This document shows, piece after piece, positions 49,743-62,079 of a stretch of DNA of 64,000 nucleotides. Position 1 is the stretch's first letter, and the number at the start of each line of letters is the position of its first letter. The DNA is from Ashinkailepas kermadecensis (Eukaryota > Arthropoda > Thecostraca > Neolepadidae), in the NCBI GenBank assembly GCA_034440615.1, contig JAOTOM010004954.1, positions 275,501 through 339,500 of the forward strand. Direction: 5' to 3'. Under the pieces are notes generated by a model. The model did no database searches. It saw nothing but the letters and a program-made list of their open reading frames with translations, and was not told the origin of the DNA. The position numbers and the translations under genes were made by a program.

Positions 49743-49869
49743 GCATTTCCCGTCTCTTGTCCTTGTCCTTGTCTCTTGTTCTTACCCGCCCAGCGCTCCT
49801 AATGAAACCCTACACCGGTAGCATTCACTTTCAGCTTAAATCAGCTTACCTGTCCTGTGACCATTAAGA

Positions 49870-51700
49870 ATTTGTGGCAGTCACCAAACATGCATAGGTA
49901 GAGCCAATGTTCAAATTTAGCTCAAGTTGGGAATGGCAACATACCCTTCGGCTCTCGTTCGTGCATATCATTGGTGTACCTATTCGAAACCATTTATGTT
50001 CAAATTCGAATTAAATGTTATAGGGGTTGGTTGCTTTGGCTTGTCAAGGCCATCTCCCTCCGACCCCTGAACCCTCCATTAATAAGGTAATTTCAGTCAC
50101 GCAGCCGCTCCGTATTCGACGCTGGCGGCACGTCCGGAGTTCCCCAACAGAATAACAGCTGTCATGGCTACATTGCACCTATTTTATTAACTTTAACGGC
50201 GTGTAAAATACGGCGAACCGCTGTGAAGTAATTGGCGAGCTGACCGCAGTAACGACGGCTGCAGTAACATCACTATGGATAACGGAAACATCTGGGAGCC
50301 GAGGCTATGTGCCCTCCATTAGAAGGCAACATTTAAGAATACAACATGACATAGCCTGCAAAGAAACGGCTTTAACTGTGACCTACGGTCTCCTTTAAAT
50401 CAGAATATTCCGCCTTCAGTGAATGGCATCCGGTGATACTCCACTGAGGAATGAGTCTACCAGGTATCGGCAACAGCAAATAGCAGCAGCAGAAGTCAGG
50501 CGATATTAATGCAATTTGTATGGGGCAGAAACTGACCGTGTTGTTCTACCTCATGATGGCATGTGCTAAATCAATCGGGAAGCTTAGTTGAGAAAGGTGG
50601 CTGGAGGAAGCATGGATGAATGTTTGGATCACAACACTTCATAAGTAGCTGGTGTTCTCCGCTTACCCGGCCACATCGCACCGGACAACGCAGTGTCGAG
50701 AGTGAAAGCTGCCACTAGCGGTCCCTTGCAATTTGCCACCGCCTCTAGAATAGCCAGAGCAGTCGCGAAAGTCGCAAACTGTCTGACACATCCCGATTGA
50801 TCGGCTTTGAAGAATAAAAGGGAAATGTTCCATCATTTCCGGCTATGGTCTACCAGAAAGCATATTGTGTGCGCGAGAAATTGAGAACGCCTCTTTTCTG
50901 ATGCAAGGTATGTGCTATATGGGTACCGGTCATCACTAGCATCTCACTCCGAATACTCATGAAATGAAATTGGCTGTTTTGCTCATGCTCTTTTTAATAG
51001 CTCGAAACGTAACGTTCTTTTATATGCTAGACGTCATCAAGCACATGGCGCCAAATACTCGTTTTTCGTTTTTTTCCTGTTTACGATCGAAACTGTTCTA
51101 AGTATTCTGGTGCATCACCTAAAGAAAGTGGTAGCAAGAGCCTGCATCCACTAACGGTGGTGGTGGGCCAGCATTGGCGGTGGACCCCGCTGCCCACCCT
51201 TCGTACGTTCTCCGAAGAAAACGATGAGCAAAATGGCTGAGAAATATCTACGAATTTAAACGCAGTAATGTGATGCGGAAATTTACATCAGTAAGGCTGC
51301 TACATCGCAATAAAGAAGTGGTAATTAAGGAGCCGTAAATTACCAGATGGATGGCAATTACACTAAGGTCATTGGGTGCAAGTTCAGTTTCGACGTGACC
51401 TCCCCTACCCCCTCCCCCATGCTGAGCAATTTGTCTTCGGTTGAGGTCACATCGCCCCGATTTGAACCTGCTCCCTCTTTTAAAATGTTCCTTCAATCAT
51501 GGCAGGCAGTCGCTCATATACAAATTGTCAGTAGTAAAAATGGAGTGGGTAGTGCACTGGCGACAACGGACAGCTTCTCGGGACCGAGCATCAAGCTGTG
51601 ACGGCTGCTCCATAAACAGTATATGGCGTGATGTGACGTCAGTGATGACGATGCATGCATGACATGATTTTAGTTGTGTCTATGAACATGGCTGTCGCCT
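49870..51700. other. Unassigned DNA
   Basis: No recognisable gene or repeat apart from scattered short ORFs. Confidence 0.4.
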
Positions 51701-51709
51701 CGGTGGTGC

Positions 51710-51842
51710 AAGAGGGGACACGTCCCTCCCCCGAACGTCGGGAAGTTTAGCATTACGCCTATGGCGTTACATGGATAAAATCGACCTAAAAACCCACTCG
51801 TCCCCCCCCCTTATCCGAAATGCATAGTAACGCCCCTGTCTA
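51710..51842. repeat. Possible GC-run mobile element fragment
   Basis: AGGGGACACGTCCCTCCCCC at the left and CCCCCCCTTATCCG, then AACGCCCCTGTCTATG at the right, bracket an AT-rich middle. It resembles the style of family A/C ends but without word-for-word matches. Confidence 0.3.
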
Positions 51843-51984
51843 TGATGCCAGACTCACTGTACGCGTTGCATAGCGGCGCATTTATGTTGGTCCAGTTATC
51901 GATATACGGGTGGGGAGGGGGGGACACAAACGATCTGCGAGGTGGTTCAAGCTGGTCGATAGCTACGTGGTCTCGGCTCTGGCT

Positions 51985-52032
51985 GGTGACCAGAGGCTCT
52001 GGCTTTCGTGACGAAAGCCAGAGCTGGTCACC
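51985..52032. repeat. 48-bp hairpin
   Basis: CTCTGGCTTTCGT and ACGAAAGCCAGAG pair perfectly around a single G (51997-52023). The stem extends by GGTGACCAG/CTGGTCACC after a 3-nt bulge, giving 22 paired bases. Partial copies (CTCTGGCTGGTGACCAGAG) occur nearby at about 51977 and 52089. Confidence 0.85.
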
Positions 52033-52319
52033 TGTGGTGACCAGAGGCAAATTAACTTGCCACCAATGGACAGGACCATCGTCTCGACTCTGGCTGGTGG
52101 TGCGTGGTGACCAGAGCAAGTTCGTTATCAATGGACAGCATCTTTCGATTGTCTGAAGACTAGTTAACTCGCGGTGAGCTTATGATAAGCCAATGGTTCG
52201 GATCCGCGTCAGACACATGGCACACCCATCGGTCTCGGCTGAAGTCTGGCCCTGAATTGGGCTCCCGTTGTCCATCGCACACAGGCGGCTGTTTATAATT
52301 TTCCTAATTATATCAGCTC

Positions 52320-52580
52320 GGAAGGAACGGATCCAGGAATTTTCATCGGAGGCACAATTCCTCGGAGAAGCGCCTTCGGCGGAAAATGCATTGAGCGGGG
52401 GTGCACTCGGGCATACTGAAGCCTTTTCTTCTGATAATGACCGTTTTTGCTGAAAAATCAGTCAAAACGGGGTGGGGGGGGGGGGAGGGGTTCACTGGAG
52501 CCTACTGAATGGGCGCCTTTCCCGCCCTGAGGGACGCTATCTTTCCATGGGGGACATATGTCCTCAGTATCCTCCTACAC
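52320..52580. repeat. Family B repeat copy
   Basis: Contains GAAGCGCCTTCGGCGG, GGGGGTGCACTCGGGCATAC, TGAATGGGCGCCTTTCC and CCATGGGGGACATATGTCC, in the same order as the 4600-4990 array. Confidence 0.65.
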
Positions 52581-52599
52581 CAGCACCTGCGACTCTCTG

Positions 52600-53800
52600 A
52601 TATCACCTGCCGCATTATGTCAGGTCACATATCAGTGACAAGACATCGGTGACACAGTAGAATCACATCAGTATCAAATACGCAAGTAAATTTGCGTGAA
52701 CGGAAATGGCATGGACTACTCTAAAGGTACTCTCGATTTGAAGTCGGGCGTGGAGACGGTGTGGAAGTTACTAACGAAATTCCGTGCTGGTTGGCAGCAG
52801 TCCGAGTCGACACAATGCTAGACTTTCCGATGGCCATCGGTTACCATCCAGTGTACCAATTCCTCGTGTTCTTTCTGGAGACAGGTTTGACATCCACAAC
52901 ACGCATTTTTGCGTATATAAATAAGCCGGTGCTACACGTCACCATATCTTTTTTGTCTCCACGATGGGGATGGAAAGGGTATTTTGTATATCAAAAACGT
53001 TATATGATTTCCGATTCATGCTTCACATATCCCATTCCCGTGATGACGTCATAAACACTGCCAAAATTCGATAGCCTGACTATGGCCCATTCTCTGAGGT
53101 AAAGACGAATTCTCTACATCCTCTTGAATCACTTGTGATGGATTCACTCTTCCTCTTACATCATTCCAGCGTATGCCTTGTCCTAGGAATGTACAACTTT
53201 CTCCATACTCAGACCGATCCGATAAGATCCGATTTGAGAAACATCGTATTTATTAATGGCAGTTGGAATATTACCCGCGTTGCCACCTCCGGTTTGCCAA
53301 CTGGTCTACCGCCGATACCTTGCCGACCGCATATATCCACCTTCACACATGCTGCACTGTAAAATTGAGCCAACTTGCTCCAATATGTGCTATGGATCCC
53401 GTTACCGTGAATGTTTGGAAGATTACAATTTGCATGGGTACTCTCCTTATATCTACTTGTTTCGGACTGCTTCGTCTTCTGTGGTTTCTACCGGAAGTGC
53501 CCGTAATCGTTAGCGCTGAATATATCATCCATTGTGTCTTTTAGTGCACCCACCCACAACAAAGGCAACTACAGGGTGAAGGGAAATTGTCAGAATCAAA
53601 AGAAATATAGGCTAAGCATGGAGCAGGCGCCTATCAAATCAAGCCACAGCGATAGTGCATTTTTCATTGTTAAATGAGCCAGCTATAACAAGTAATTTGT
53701 GCATCCAGCCTCCTATTATTGAACGCGGGCCTGAGACAAAGAAGATAATTACTTGCAAATTATGGTCATGGATCCGCCGTTAGGCATGTACGTTCCATTA
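52600..53800. other. Unassigned DNA
   Basis: No gene or repeat recognised. Confidence 0.4.
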
Positions 53801-53804
53801 GACG

Positions 53805-54250
53805 TGGGACATGAAGACATTCGAGCGGCGCCTAACACAGCCGGCCGCCGCTCGGGCCAGCGCCGCCGCGGAGGGGGCTGGGCCGCGTGCTGTGTTTACC
53901 GGCGCGGCGACACTGTCTAGTCCGCCGGGGCGCGCGGCGCGGCGCGGCCGGCCAGCGCGAGAGAGCCGCGCGCACGCCGACACTCACGCCTTCACCGAAT
54001 ACCAATGAGGCGGTAGTCCATCACTGTGCCACATTATGCAAATCAATCCACGTCAAGAGCGTGGGAACCGGCGGGCTCGGCTGTTTTGGTCGCGTCCCCT
54101 TCGCCGCGCCGCCAGCCAAACAATCGCCGCAGCAGCGCGACGCGTCGCCGGCCGGCGCGACTGCGCGACTGCGCGACTGGCGACACTCCGGGTCGGCGCC
54201 GCCGGATCCTGGTGACCGCCGGTCCGTTTGACCCGTCTGCAGGTCAGCGC
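53805..54250. promoter_or_regulatory. CpG-rich island
   Basis: About 450 bp of very GC-rich, CpG-dense sequence (GCGCGGCGCGGCGCGGCCGG near 53930; more at 54090-54200) in otherwise average DNA. It could be an unmethylated promoter/first exon or a GC-rich exon. No protein motif was recognised in any frame. Confidence 0.45.
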
Positions 54251-54484
54251 CGACATCCGCAATGGGGCGTGCATGCTAGCAGCTCGTCATTTACCGGGTG
54301 ATGAACGGTTCACCGTGGCCTTGCATTGGGCCGAGCCAATTTAATGCCATCCATCAGATTTTGCAGCCAACGACGGCGTCGATTTTTACACGAGGCGGTG
54401 GACAGAACTAATCGGGCGCGAAGATGGCACGGACCGGGTCCCCGGGGTGGTAGGAAATGTCTGCAGGCACGGGAGAGCCGCCCG

Positions 54485-55020
54485 TGTGTGCTTTCAGTCT
54501 GCTGCATCACTCAGCATCACATCATCAGTCTGCTGCATCACTCAGCATCACATCATCAGCTGGCTGCATCACTCAGCATCACATCATCAGCTGGCTGCAT
54601 CACTCAGCATCACATCATCAGCTGGCTGCATCAGCCAGTAACTTATCATCAGTCTGCTGGCTCAGTCAACATCACATCATTAGCCGGCTGCATCAGCCAG
54701 TACGTCACCATCGGTCTGCTGGCTCAGTCAGCATCACATCATTAGCCGGCTGCATCAGCCAGTACGTCACGAATCAGTCTGCTGCATCAGTCAGCATCAC
54801 ATCATTAGCCGGCTGCATCAGTCAGCATCAAGTCATCAGTATGCTGGCTCAGTCAGCATCACATCATTAGTCTGCTGCATCGGTCAGCATCACATCATCA
54901 GTCTGCTGCATCGGTCAGCATCACATCATCAGTCTGCTGCATCAGTCACCATCGCGTCATCAGCCTGTATCAATCCGTAGCACATCGCGAGTCTACAGCA
55001 GTCATCATCACATCACCAGT
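54485..55020. repeat. 31-bp satellite (AGTCTGCTGCATCAGTCAGCATCACATCATC)n
   Basis: About 17 units. Variants swap AGTCTGCTGCATC for AGCTGGCTGCATC, AGCCGGCTGCATC or AGTCTGCTGGCTC. Since 31 is not a multiple of 3, the open frames seen here rotate through the repeat and are not coding. Confidence 0.95.
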
Positions 55021-55580
55021 ATGTGACGTCGCCAGTCCGCGTGACATCACCAGTCTGCGGCCGGCTGCGCCGATCTGATGGCACGGCCATGATATCATCG
55101 GGGGCCCGCCGGCAGCCGGACCAGCTGGCGAGCGGCTACGTCAGTCGACCCAGCTGCACGGGGCACCCAGCCGTCTGCAAGGCGGCTCCGATCGGCCGAG
55201 ATATTGCCGCCGACCACGTATCATCTGCAGCCGGACCTTTAATTTGGAATTCTGTTAACGTAGACCCGTTCGGACTCCAAGACTCCGGTGCACCCGGGGA
55301 GGTGCATGTGGTCACCGGAGTGTGGCCTGCACGACCGAGTACAGCAGAGTTCACGTCTCATATCGCTTCACATGCAGTCTGCATCGTCTCAATGAGAGCA
55401 GAGCCGTGAGGGCGTGGACGTCGGCACGGTGGTCGTCAGCCCCCCGCGGCACGTGCTGTCCGACAGCCGTCCGGCGCTGTCCGGCCGAACAGACACAGGA
55501 CCGGACAGCACGAGGGAAGGCCGGCCGTGGCTGCGTATCCGGGCCGACATGATATCGGCCAGAACGACCGGCCACAGGTG
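55021..55580. other. GC-rich spacer between satellites
   Basis: About 560 bp with several ORFs on both strands but no recognisable domain. Confidence 0.4.
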
Positions 55581-55582
55581 GG

Positions 55583-55915
55583 CACATTACGCGGCACACA
55601 TCACGCGGCACACATCACGCGGCACACATCACGCGGCACACATCACGCGGCACACATCACGCGGCACACATCACGCGGCACACATCACGCGGCACACATC
55701 ACGCGGCACACATCACGCGGCACACATCACGCGGCACACATCACGCGGCACACATCACGCGGCACACATCACGCGGCGGCGACACATCACGCGGCACACA
55801 TCACGCGGCACACATGCGTGCCACGCGGCACACATCACGCGGCACACATCACGCGGCACGACTCACGCGAACATCACGCGGCACACATCACGCGGCACAC
55901 ATCACGCGGACGACT
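55583..55915. repeat. 14-bp satellite (CACATCACGCGGCA)n
   Basis: About 22 units. The first 13 or so are identical; interruptions at 55775 (GGCGGCGACA) and 55815 (CATGCGTGCCA) mark later changes. It runs directly into the 34-bp satellite. Confidence 0.97.
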
Positions 55916-57220
55916 GACCGCTGCTGAGAGGACTGCTCCGCTGACGACTGACCGCTGCTGAGAGGACTGCTCTGCTGACGACTGAGCGCTGGTGAGAGGA
56001 CTGCTCCGCTGACGACTGACCACTGCTGAGAGGACTGCTCGCTGACGACTGAGCGCTGGTGAGAGGACTGCCCTGCTGACGACTGACCACTGCTGAGAGG
56101 ACTGCTCTGCTGACGACTGACCGCTGCTGAGAGGACTGCTCTGCTGACGACTGACCGCTGCTGAGAGGACTGCTCTGCTGACGACTGAGCGCTGGTGAGA
56201 GGACTGCCCTGCTGACGACTGACCGCTGCTGAGAGGACTGCTCTGCTGACGACTGACCACTGCTGAGAGGACTGCTCCGCTGACGACTGACCGCTGCTGA
56301 GAGGACTGCTCTGCTGACGACTGACCACTGCTGAGAGGACTGCTCCGCTGACGACTGACCGCTGCTGAGAGGACTGCTCTGCTGACGACTGACCGCTGCT
56401 GAGAGGACTGCTCTGCTGACGACTGAGCGCTGGTGAGAGGACTACTCCGCTGACGACTGACCACTGCTGAGAGGACTGCTCCGCTGACGACTGACCACTG
56501 CTGAGAGGACTGCTCTGTTGACGACTGAGCACTGCTGAAAGGGCTGCCCTGCTGACGACTGACCACTGCTGAGAGGACTGCTCCGCTGACGACTGACCAC
56601 TGCTGAGAGGACTGCTCCGCTGACGACTGACCACTGCTGAGAGGACTGCTCTGCTGACGACTGACCGCTGCTGAGAGGACTGCTCTGCTGACGACTGACC
56701 ACTGCTGAGAGGACTGCTCTGCTGACGACTGAGCGCTGGTGAGAGGACTGCCCTGCTGACGACTGACCACTGCTGAGAGGACTGCTCCGCTGACGACTGA
56801 CCACTGCTGAGAGGACTGCTCTGCTGACGACTGAGCACTGCTGAGAGGACTGCTCTGCTGACGACTGAGCACTGCTGAAAGGGCTGCCCTGCTGACGACT
56901 GACCACTGCTGAGAGGACTGCTCCGCTGACGACTGAGCACTGCTGAGAGGACTGCTCTGCTGACGACTGAGCACTGCTGAAAGGGCTGCCCTGCTGACGA
57001 CTGAGCACTGCTGAGAGGGCTGCTCTGCTGACGACTGACCACTGCTGAGAGGACTGCTCTGCTGACGACTGAGCACTGCTGAGAGGACTGCTCTGCTGAC
57101 GACTGAGCACTGCTGAGAGGACTGCTCTGCTGACGACTGAGCGCTGGTGAGAGGACTGCTCCGCTGCAGACTGCGGGACTGGTCACTGGTGAGAAAGCTG
57201 CTCCGCTGAGGATTGGGGAC
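55912..57220. repeat. 34-bp satellite (CTGCTGAGAGGACTGCTCTGCTGACGACTGACCA)n
   Basis: About 38 highly similar units. Variable positions (CTCTG/CTCCG/CCCTG, GACCACTGC/GACCGCTGC/GAGCGCTGG) occur in recurring combinations, showing block duplication. Diverged units with GAGGACTGAGGA phrases continue to about 57540. The 552-codon minus-strand ORF is the array read in one frame (three units give 34 residues) and is not a gene. Confidence 0.97.
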
Positions 57221-57540
57221 TGCCCCGCTGGGAAATGAGGACTATTGAGGTGACTACTCAGTTGAGGACTGAAGATTGCTGAGCGAACTGCTCCGCCGAG
57301 GACCGTTGAACACTTCTCTGAAGGCTGGCGACTGCCCTGCTGGGAATGAGGACAACTGAGAAGATTACTACACCGAGGACCGAGAACTGTTGAGAGGGCT
57401 ACTCCACTGGGGACTGATAACTGCTGAGAACTGTGTTCTACTGAGAACTGAGGAATGTTTGCAGAACTGCCCTGCTGAGGACTGAGGACGCCCGAGAGAA
57501 GACAATCGGTGGCCTGAAGCCGGATCAGGTTCAGGTGTCG
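57221..57540. repeat. Decayed flank of the 34-bp satellite
   Basis: GAGGACTGNNGACTGC and CTGCTGAGAACTG phrases at irregular spacing. Confidence 0.6.
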
Positions 57541-57569
57541 TCCCACTCACCTATGTCTCCGCTGCGGAC

Positions 57570-58080
57570 GCCAGCATGGGCGCCGCGTCCACCGCATTCA
57601 ACTTGTCTCGACGAAGCACCTGTGTCCACTGTCGGCCAGCCGATCCACCTGATCCACCACTGACCCAACGGCGGCCCGATCCACTGCCGACACGACGGCG
57701 ACCCCACTGCGGCCCGCCGCCGACCCGACCGACCCTCGGCCGCCCCACCGCCGTCGCGACGCTGACCCCGCTGTGACCCGGGCCGGCCGGCAGCAGCGCA
57801 CGTGGCGGCGAGCGAGGCGGCGCGCGCGGCCACCTGGTCACCTGAGCAGCGACTGAGCGGCAGCTCGCCGTCCGCCGCCCAATCCGGCGCCCCCTGCCGA
57901 CCGCGCGCCGACAAGTCACACAAGGGGTACAACCTGTTGGCGCAAGGCAAAAACCCGCCGACCGGCCTCGAGACGAGCGGCGGCGGCGGTTGTGGCAGCG
58001 GCGGCGGCGGCGGAGGCGGAGGCGGCGGCGGCCCGGCCCGGCCGGCCACGGAAGCCGACCCGCGCGCCCTTCTGATTAAG
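57570..58080. promoter_or_regulatory. CpG-rich island with a GGC run
   Basis: About 500 bp, CpG-dense, including a (GGCGGC)n stretch at 57979-58032. A plus-strand ORF (57802-58083) begins MAASEAARAATWSPEQRLSG and has a polyglycine run near its end. It could be a first exon, but there is no known domain and no proof of transcription. Confidence 0.4.
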
Positions 58081-58179
58081 TAATTACACGCCCGGTTGGA
58101 TGACTTTATTGGGGCGTGTCTGCGGGCGCCTCAGCGGCCGGCAAATGGTGCTGGTGCTCGCCGCAAGTGATGCTGTAGT

Positions 58180-58285
58180 CACCGGCAGTGGTGCTGAAGT
58201 CGCCGCCAGTGGTGCTGTAGTCGCCACCAGTAGTGCTGTAGTCGCCGCCAGTGGTGCTGTAGTCACCTCCAGTGGTGTGGTCAAT
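58180..58285. repeat. 21-bp minisatellite (GTAGTCGCCGCCAGTGGTGCT)n
   Basis: Five units with small changes (CACCAGTAGTGCT, CACCTCCAGTGGTG). Confidence 0.9.
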
Positions 58286-58314
58286 CAGCACCGTCCTCGA
58301 AATACCAGTCCCAG

Positions 58315-58500
58315 CAGTGATATGTCGATCACAGCACTGATATGTCGGTCCCAACAGTGATATGTCGGCCCCAGCAGGCTATATCGGCTCGAACAGTGAT
58401 ATGTCGGCCCCAACAGTGGTATGTCGGTCGCAGCAGGCTATGTCGGCCCCAACAATGATATGTCGGCCCCAGCATGCTATGTCGGCCTCAGCAATGGTAT
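58315..58500. repeat. 20-bp minisatellite (GATATGTCGGCCCCAACAGT)n
   Basis: Nine units alternating GATATGTCGG and CTATGTCGG types. It follows the 21-bp array after about 30 bp. Confidence 0.9.
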
Positions 58501-58509
58501 GCCTGTCAC

Positions 58510-59110
58510 AACGGCGGTGTGTGTTCGGGGACTGCGCACACGATATGTCACTCCCATGCTGCTGCAAATACGCAGCGGCGTGTCGTCAAACATAAATTAA
58601 TGGAAATACCTTTTATCTTCGTTAATCTAGCTTGGAAGAGGGACTTTTACGAAATCAACAGACTAGAAAGTAAAGTTAGAAGCAAAATTAATAATCGATT
58701 TTTCGGTATGCGGTATTTTGTATTGTTTCGGTGTACTTCGTAGTGGTTTGAGCAGCGTACTTTGTCCCCAGTCACTGTCCTTCCGTTTGAAATGAACACC
58801 ACGCAGTTGTAAGATAAGCTTTAATGATTGGGAAAAGCATTATACGGTTGTCCCATCTCTGGCAAATGGTCTTTAAATGTTGGCCTCGAATGGCGCAGGT
58901 GCACTCAATATTCGACGAGTGGCCACTGGCTAAATGTGGTGCATGAAGCTACCATAAAAAGCTATCATCCTACGATGTCACTTTATGAGGGGATTAAATT
59001 TTGGGGATTATTTCTGGCCTTACTCGTGAAACGCTTTCCGATTACACCTCTTTCGATTTCGTGCGACGTTTAGTTTGTAGACAAGGGGGAGTTTATAATG
59101 ACCCCCCCCC
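58510..59110. other. Unassigned DNA with one dispersed-repeat fragment
   Basis: 59008-59070 resembles 15190-15250 (TGGCCTTACTCGTGA/TGGCCCTACTCGTCA). A C9-10 run is at about 59102-59111. Confidence 0.4.
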
Positions 59111-59119
59111 CGTGGCGGG

Positions 59120-60300
59120 GTGTGAGGACCCCACCGGAATGACGGGGAGGGTTGAGGTCCCAAAGATCAGGAGAGAGCTTCGCGGGATGAAGAGGGCCTC
59201 TGAGAATCAGAGAAGACTGGAGTGGGAGTCTCCTGAGGCTGAGAAGAGCCCCTAAAAGATGAACAAGTCTATCTGAAAGCTAAAGAGATTTCCTTTGGAC
59301 TGGCAATTGCTGTGATGAATACCGAAGGCCAACCTCAGAGCTAGAATGTCCTTAAAACCAATAGAAGTGTCGCTAGCTGGAAAGGGAACAGCTTGAGGGC
59401 TAACAGAGCCCCCTAGGAGCTAAGGAGAGTCCCTAAGACTATCGATGGTTGTGGAAATGCTGAGGGTCTGCCACAGAGCTAGAAATCCCTTGAAGCTAGA
59501 ACAGCTGTCGAGGATTGGGAAGGGCCCCTCACAGCTAGAGAGCGCCCCTGACGACTGAAAAGGGTTACTGGGGGCTAGAGAAGACGGGACTCTGGCGCCC
59601 AAGAGGCTCGGAAGGGATCCCTATGAGAACAGCAGCAGAGGCCCTGAGATTTAATGAGATATCCTGAGGACTAGCGATAGTTGTGAGGAATACTGAGGGT
59701 CAGTTTCAGAGCTAGAATGTCTGTGATAGCCCGAAAGGCTGTTGATGACTAGGAAGAGCTCCTGAAGGTTGGAGAGGGCCATTGAGAGCTAGAAAGGATT
59801 AGACCGGTATGCTCCTAAGGCTTGGGAGTGACCCGAGGGATGACCAGTGCTCCCTGAGAGCTGAAGATTGTTCCGGAAGCTGGCGATGTTTGTTATAATT
59901 TGTGAGACCTGTCTCGGAATTGGGTGCCTCTGAAAACTAGGCAGGTTTGTCGATGATTGGAGTGGCCTATGAAAGCTGGAAAGTACCTTTGATGGATGAA
60001 TATGGCCCCCGAGACCCAGAGAGGACTGGAATGCTTGTCCCCGAGGTTTAAGATAGTCAGTGACTACAACTATCCTCATCAGGCCCCCTGAGAGCTAAGA
60101 GAGTCTTTGATAACTGGAAATGGTTGTGAGGAATACTGAGGATCCGCCTCAGAGCTAAGATATCCTTGGAAGTCATAAATGCTGCCGAGGACTGGAAAGG
60201 CCCTAGAAACCAGGGAGTGCAATGAGGGATGGAGAGACCCACTGAGCGACATAGGGTTTCCTTGAAATTGGGGATACTCTTAATAAGAAACAAAATAGGC
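59120..60300. repeat. Degenerate satellite, period about 30 bp, with larger repeats
   Basis: CTGAGAGCTAGAGAGGGCC, GAGGACTGGAAAGGGCCCC and similar phrases recur roughly every 30 bp. A longer phrase (GTTGTGAGGAATACTGAGG, then CAGAGCTAGAATGTC) recurs near 59305, 59450, 59690 and 60128, indicating an underlying higher-order unit. Confidence 0.7.
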
Positions 60301-60429
60301 GAAGTTCGTCTGAACCCTCTGGGTATGATATATCTCCGCTCCGAAAAGTCCCATCATCTACTGAGACACTAAACCGTTTCTTGAGGATAAAGAAACGCCA
60401 TTACTAGGCGACTTGCTGAACGTCGATGC

Positions 60430-60745
60430 CAGCCGTCCCAGCGGCGACGGATGTCACAGTGGCCACAACCGCTCCAGCGGCCACGGTTGTCCCAATAGTG
60501 ACGGCCGTGTGTACGTCCCAGTAGTGACGGTCGTCCCAGCAGCCACCGCCACCTCAGCGGCGGCGGCGACCGCCACTGTGGTCACGGCCACCCCCAGTGG
60601 CCATAGCCGTCCCAGCAATGACGGCCGTTCCAGCGGCCATGGCCAAATGAGCGGTGACGGTTGTCTAAGCGGCCAGAGCTATCCCAGTGGCCTGGCCACC
60701 ACGCCCCAGTAGCCACGGTCGCTCCAGCGATAGCGGAAAAGACAG
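60430..60745. repeat. About 18-bp degenerate repeat (GTCCCAGCGGCCACGGCC type)
   Basis: Some 17 diverged units (CCCAGTAGTGACGGTCGT, CCAGCGGCCACGGTTGT). Mostly open in several frames because the period is a multiple of 3. Confidence 0.75.
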
Positions 60746-60749
60746 CCCA

Positions 60750-62060
60750 GCGGTAACTGAGATGACGATCGCTCAAGCTGTACCAGCTGCTTCGTCTTGG
60801 AACGGGGTGACGCCGGTTAAGCCAACAATGACACATTTGCCGAATGCTTTGTGTTGGAGATAGCTGGTCAGGTCTGTTGCTAGACCTACCCCTCCCCCCA
60901 AACCTTGCACTTAATTTTCGCCACTGGTATTCACGTCCAATTTTGAGGAAGTTTCTATGCGAATGTCGAAAAGGCGCAGCAATGTGAGCTCCATGTCATG
61001 AACGCCCTCCACAGCAGAGGCGCAGACAAGGGGGGTTGTCACCGCCCCCTTAGCAAAATAATAATACACTAGATAAAAATGGGATATTCACTACGCAAAA
61101 CCAGAAATGTTCGGAGTGCTTCGTGCGCCGAAAGTGGTCTCTATGTAGTGACATATTTATAAGGTCGCCCCCTCCCCCCACATGAGAGAAAATCCTGGCT
61201 GCAGACCTGCTCCCTATTAAACTATTTCTGAAACTAGCGGACAACAGAAAGAATCAATTGTGTCCATGGAAATGAACAATTGTATTTTTGCCCAGGCTAA
61301 TGATATTCATACCTTCATTAGAGATGTGTTAGGTTCCCTTTATTCTCCGTCATAGGTTTTCTTTGGCTGGGTGCTGTTGCCCGCTAAACGGGTTGTGTTT
61401 TTTTCTGGTCGTTACCGGGCTGTTGGACCTTGATTGCAGGTCTCGCATTAGACACACCAGCGCGGTATGCCTTATTTTCCCTCGTATTTAACCATGAAAT
61501 TCGAATGATTGTGTGTGGTCAAAAACAATGTTCCATTCCAACTGATCTGAACATACATCGTTGGCACATCGTTGGCAGGGTGCCTATCGCTCCAGCACCA
61601 GCACTAAAGACAGTTCAAGATGTGGTGGTGGCAGACACTTGTGCAGCCTTCGTCTTTATCAAACTATGACTGCAACAAAATGATGACCTGCAAATACTTC
61701 CCAGTGAATACAAACCCAAAGACATGGCAGTATGCTGGGATACACTACGAGTCATACTGGAGCCCATGTGGAAAATGCGAGTTCAAAAGGTAGCTATTGT
61801 ATATCAGGCATATATACCTATATGAGAAGAAAGTATCAGAAATCCAAATAGCTTCGGAAGAGTGGGAGCGGGGCCTAAGTAGGTATGGGTACCTTCTCCA
61901 GATGATCGTCCCCAGGACTAAATCCTGGCCACGCCACTGGTCCCAAATTACCCACTTTATAGTTGTTATAAAAATGAAGGGCAGGTTGCAGAACTTAACA
62001 ATGTTCGAACGAACTGGTACATGGAGGTAATCGTATATTAGTATATGAATGATGAATAGT
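60750..62060. other. Unassigned DNA
   Basis: 61430-61669 is an 80-codon ORF preceded by a good acceptor (GGACCTTGATTGCAG), possibly an exon, but it has no recognised domain. 61010-61070 has short G and C runs of the mobile-element style. CCAGGACTAAATCCTGGCC at about 61912-61930 is a short inverted repeat. Confidence 0.35.
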
Positions 62061-62079
62061 TTCTCGGGCAACAATGATA

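Noticed and set aside
55888..57546. 552-codon minus-strand ORF (and the 400-codon one overlapping it)
   Set aside because: It is the 34-bp satellite read in one frame. Translation repeats every 34 residues, the period is not coding-like, and several frames are open at once.
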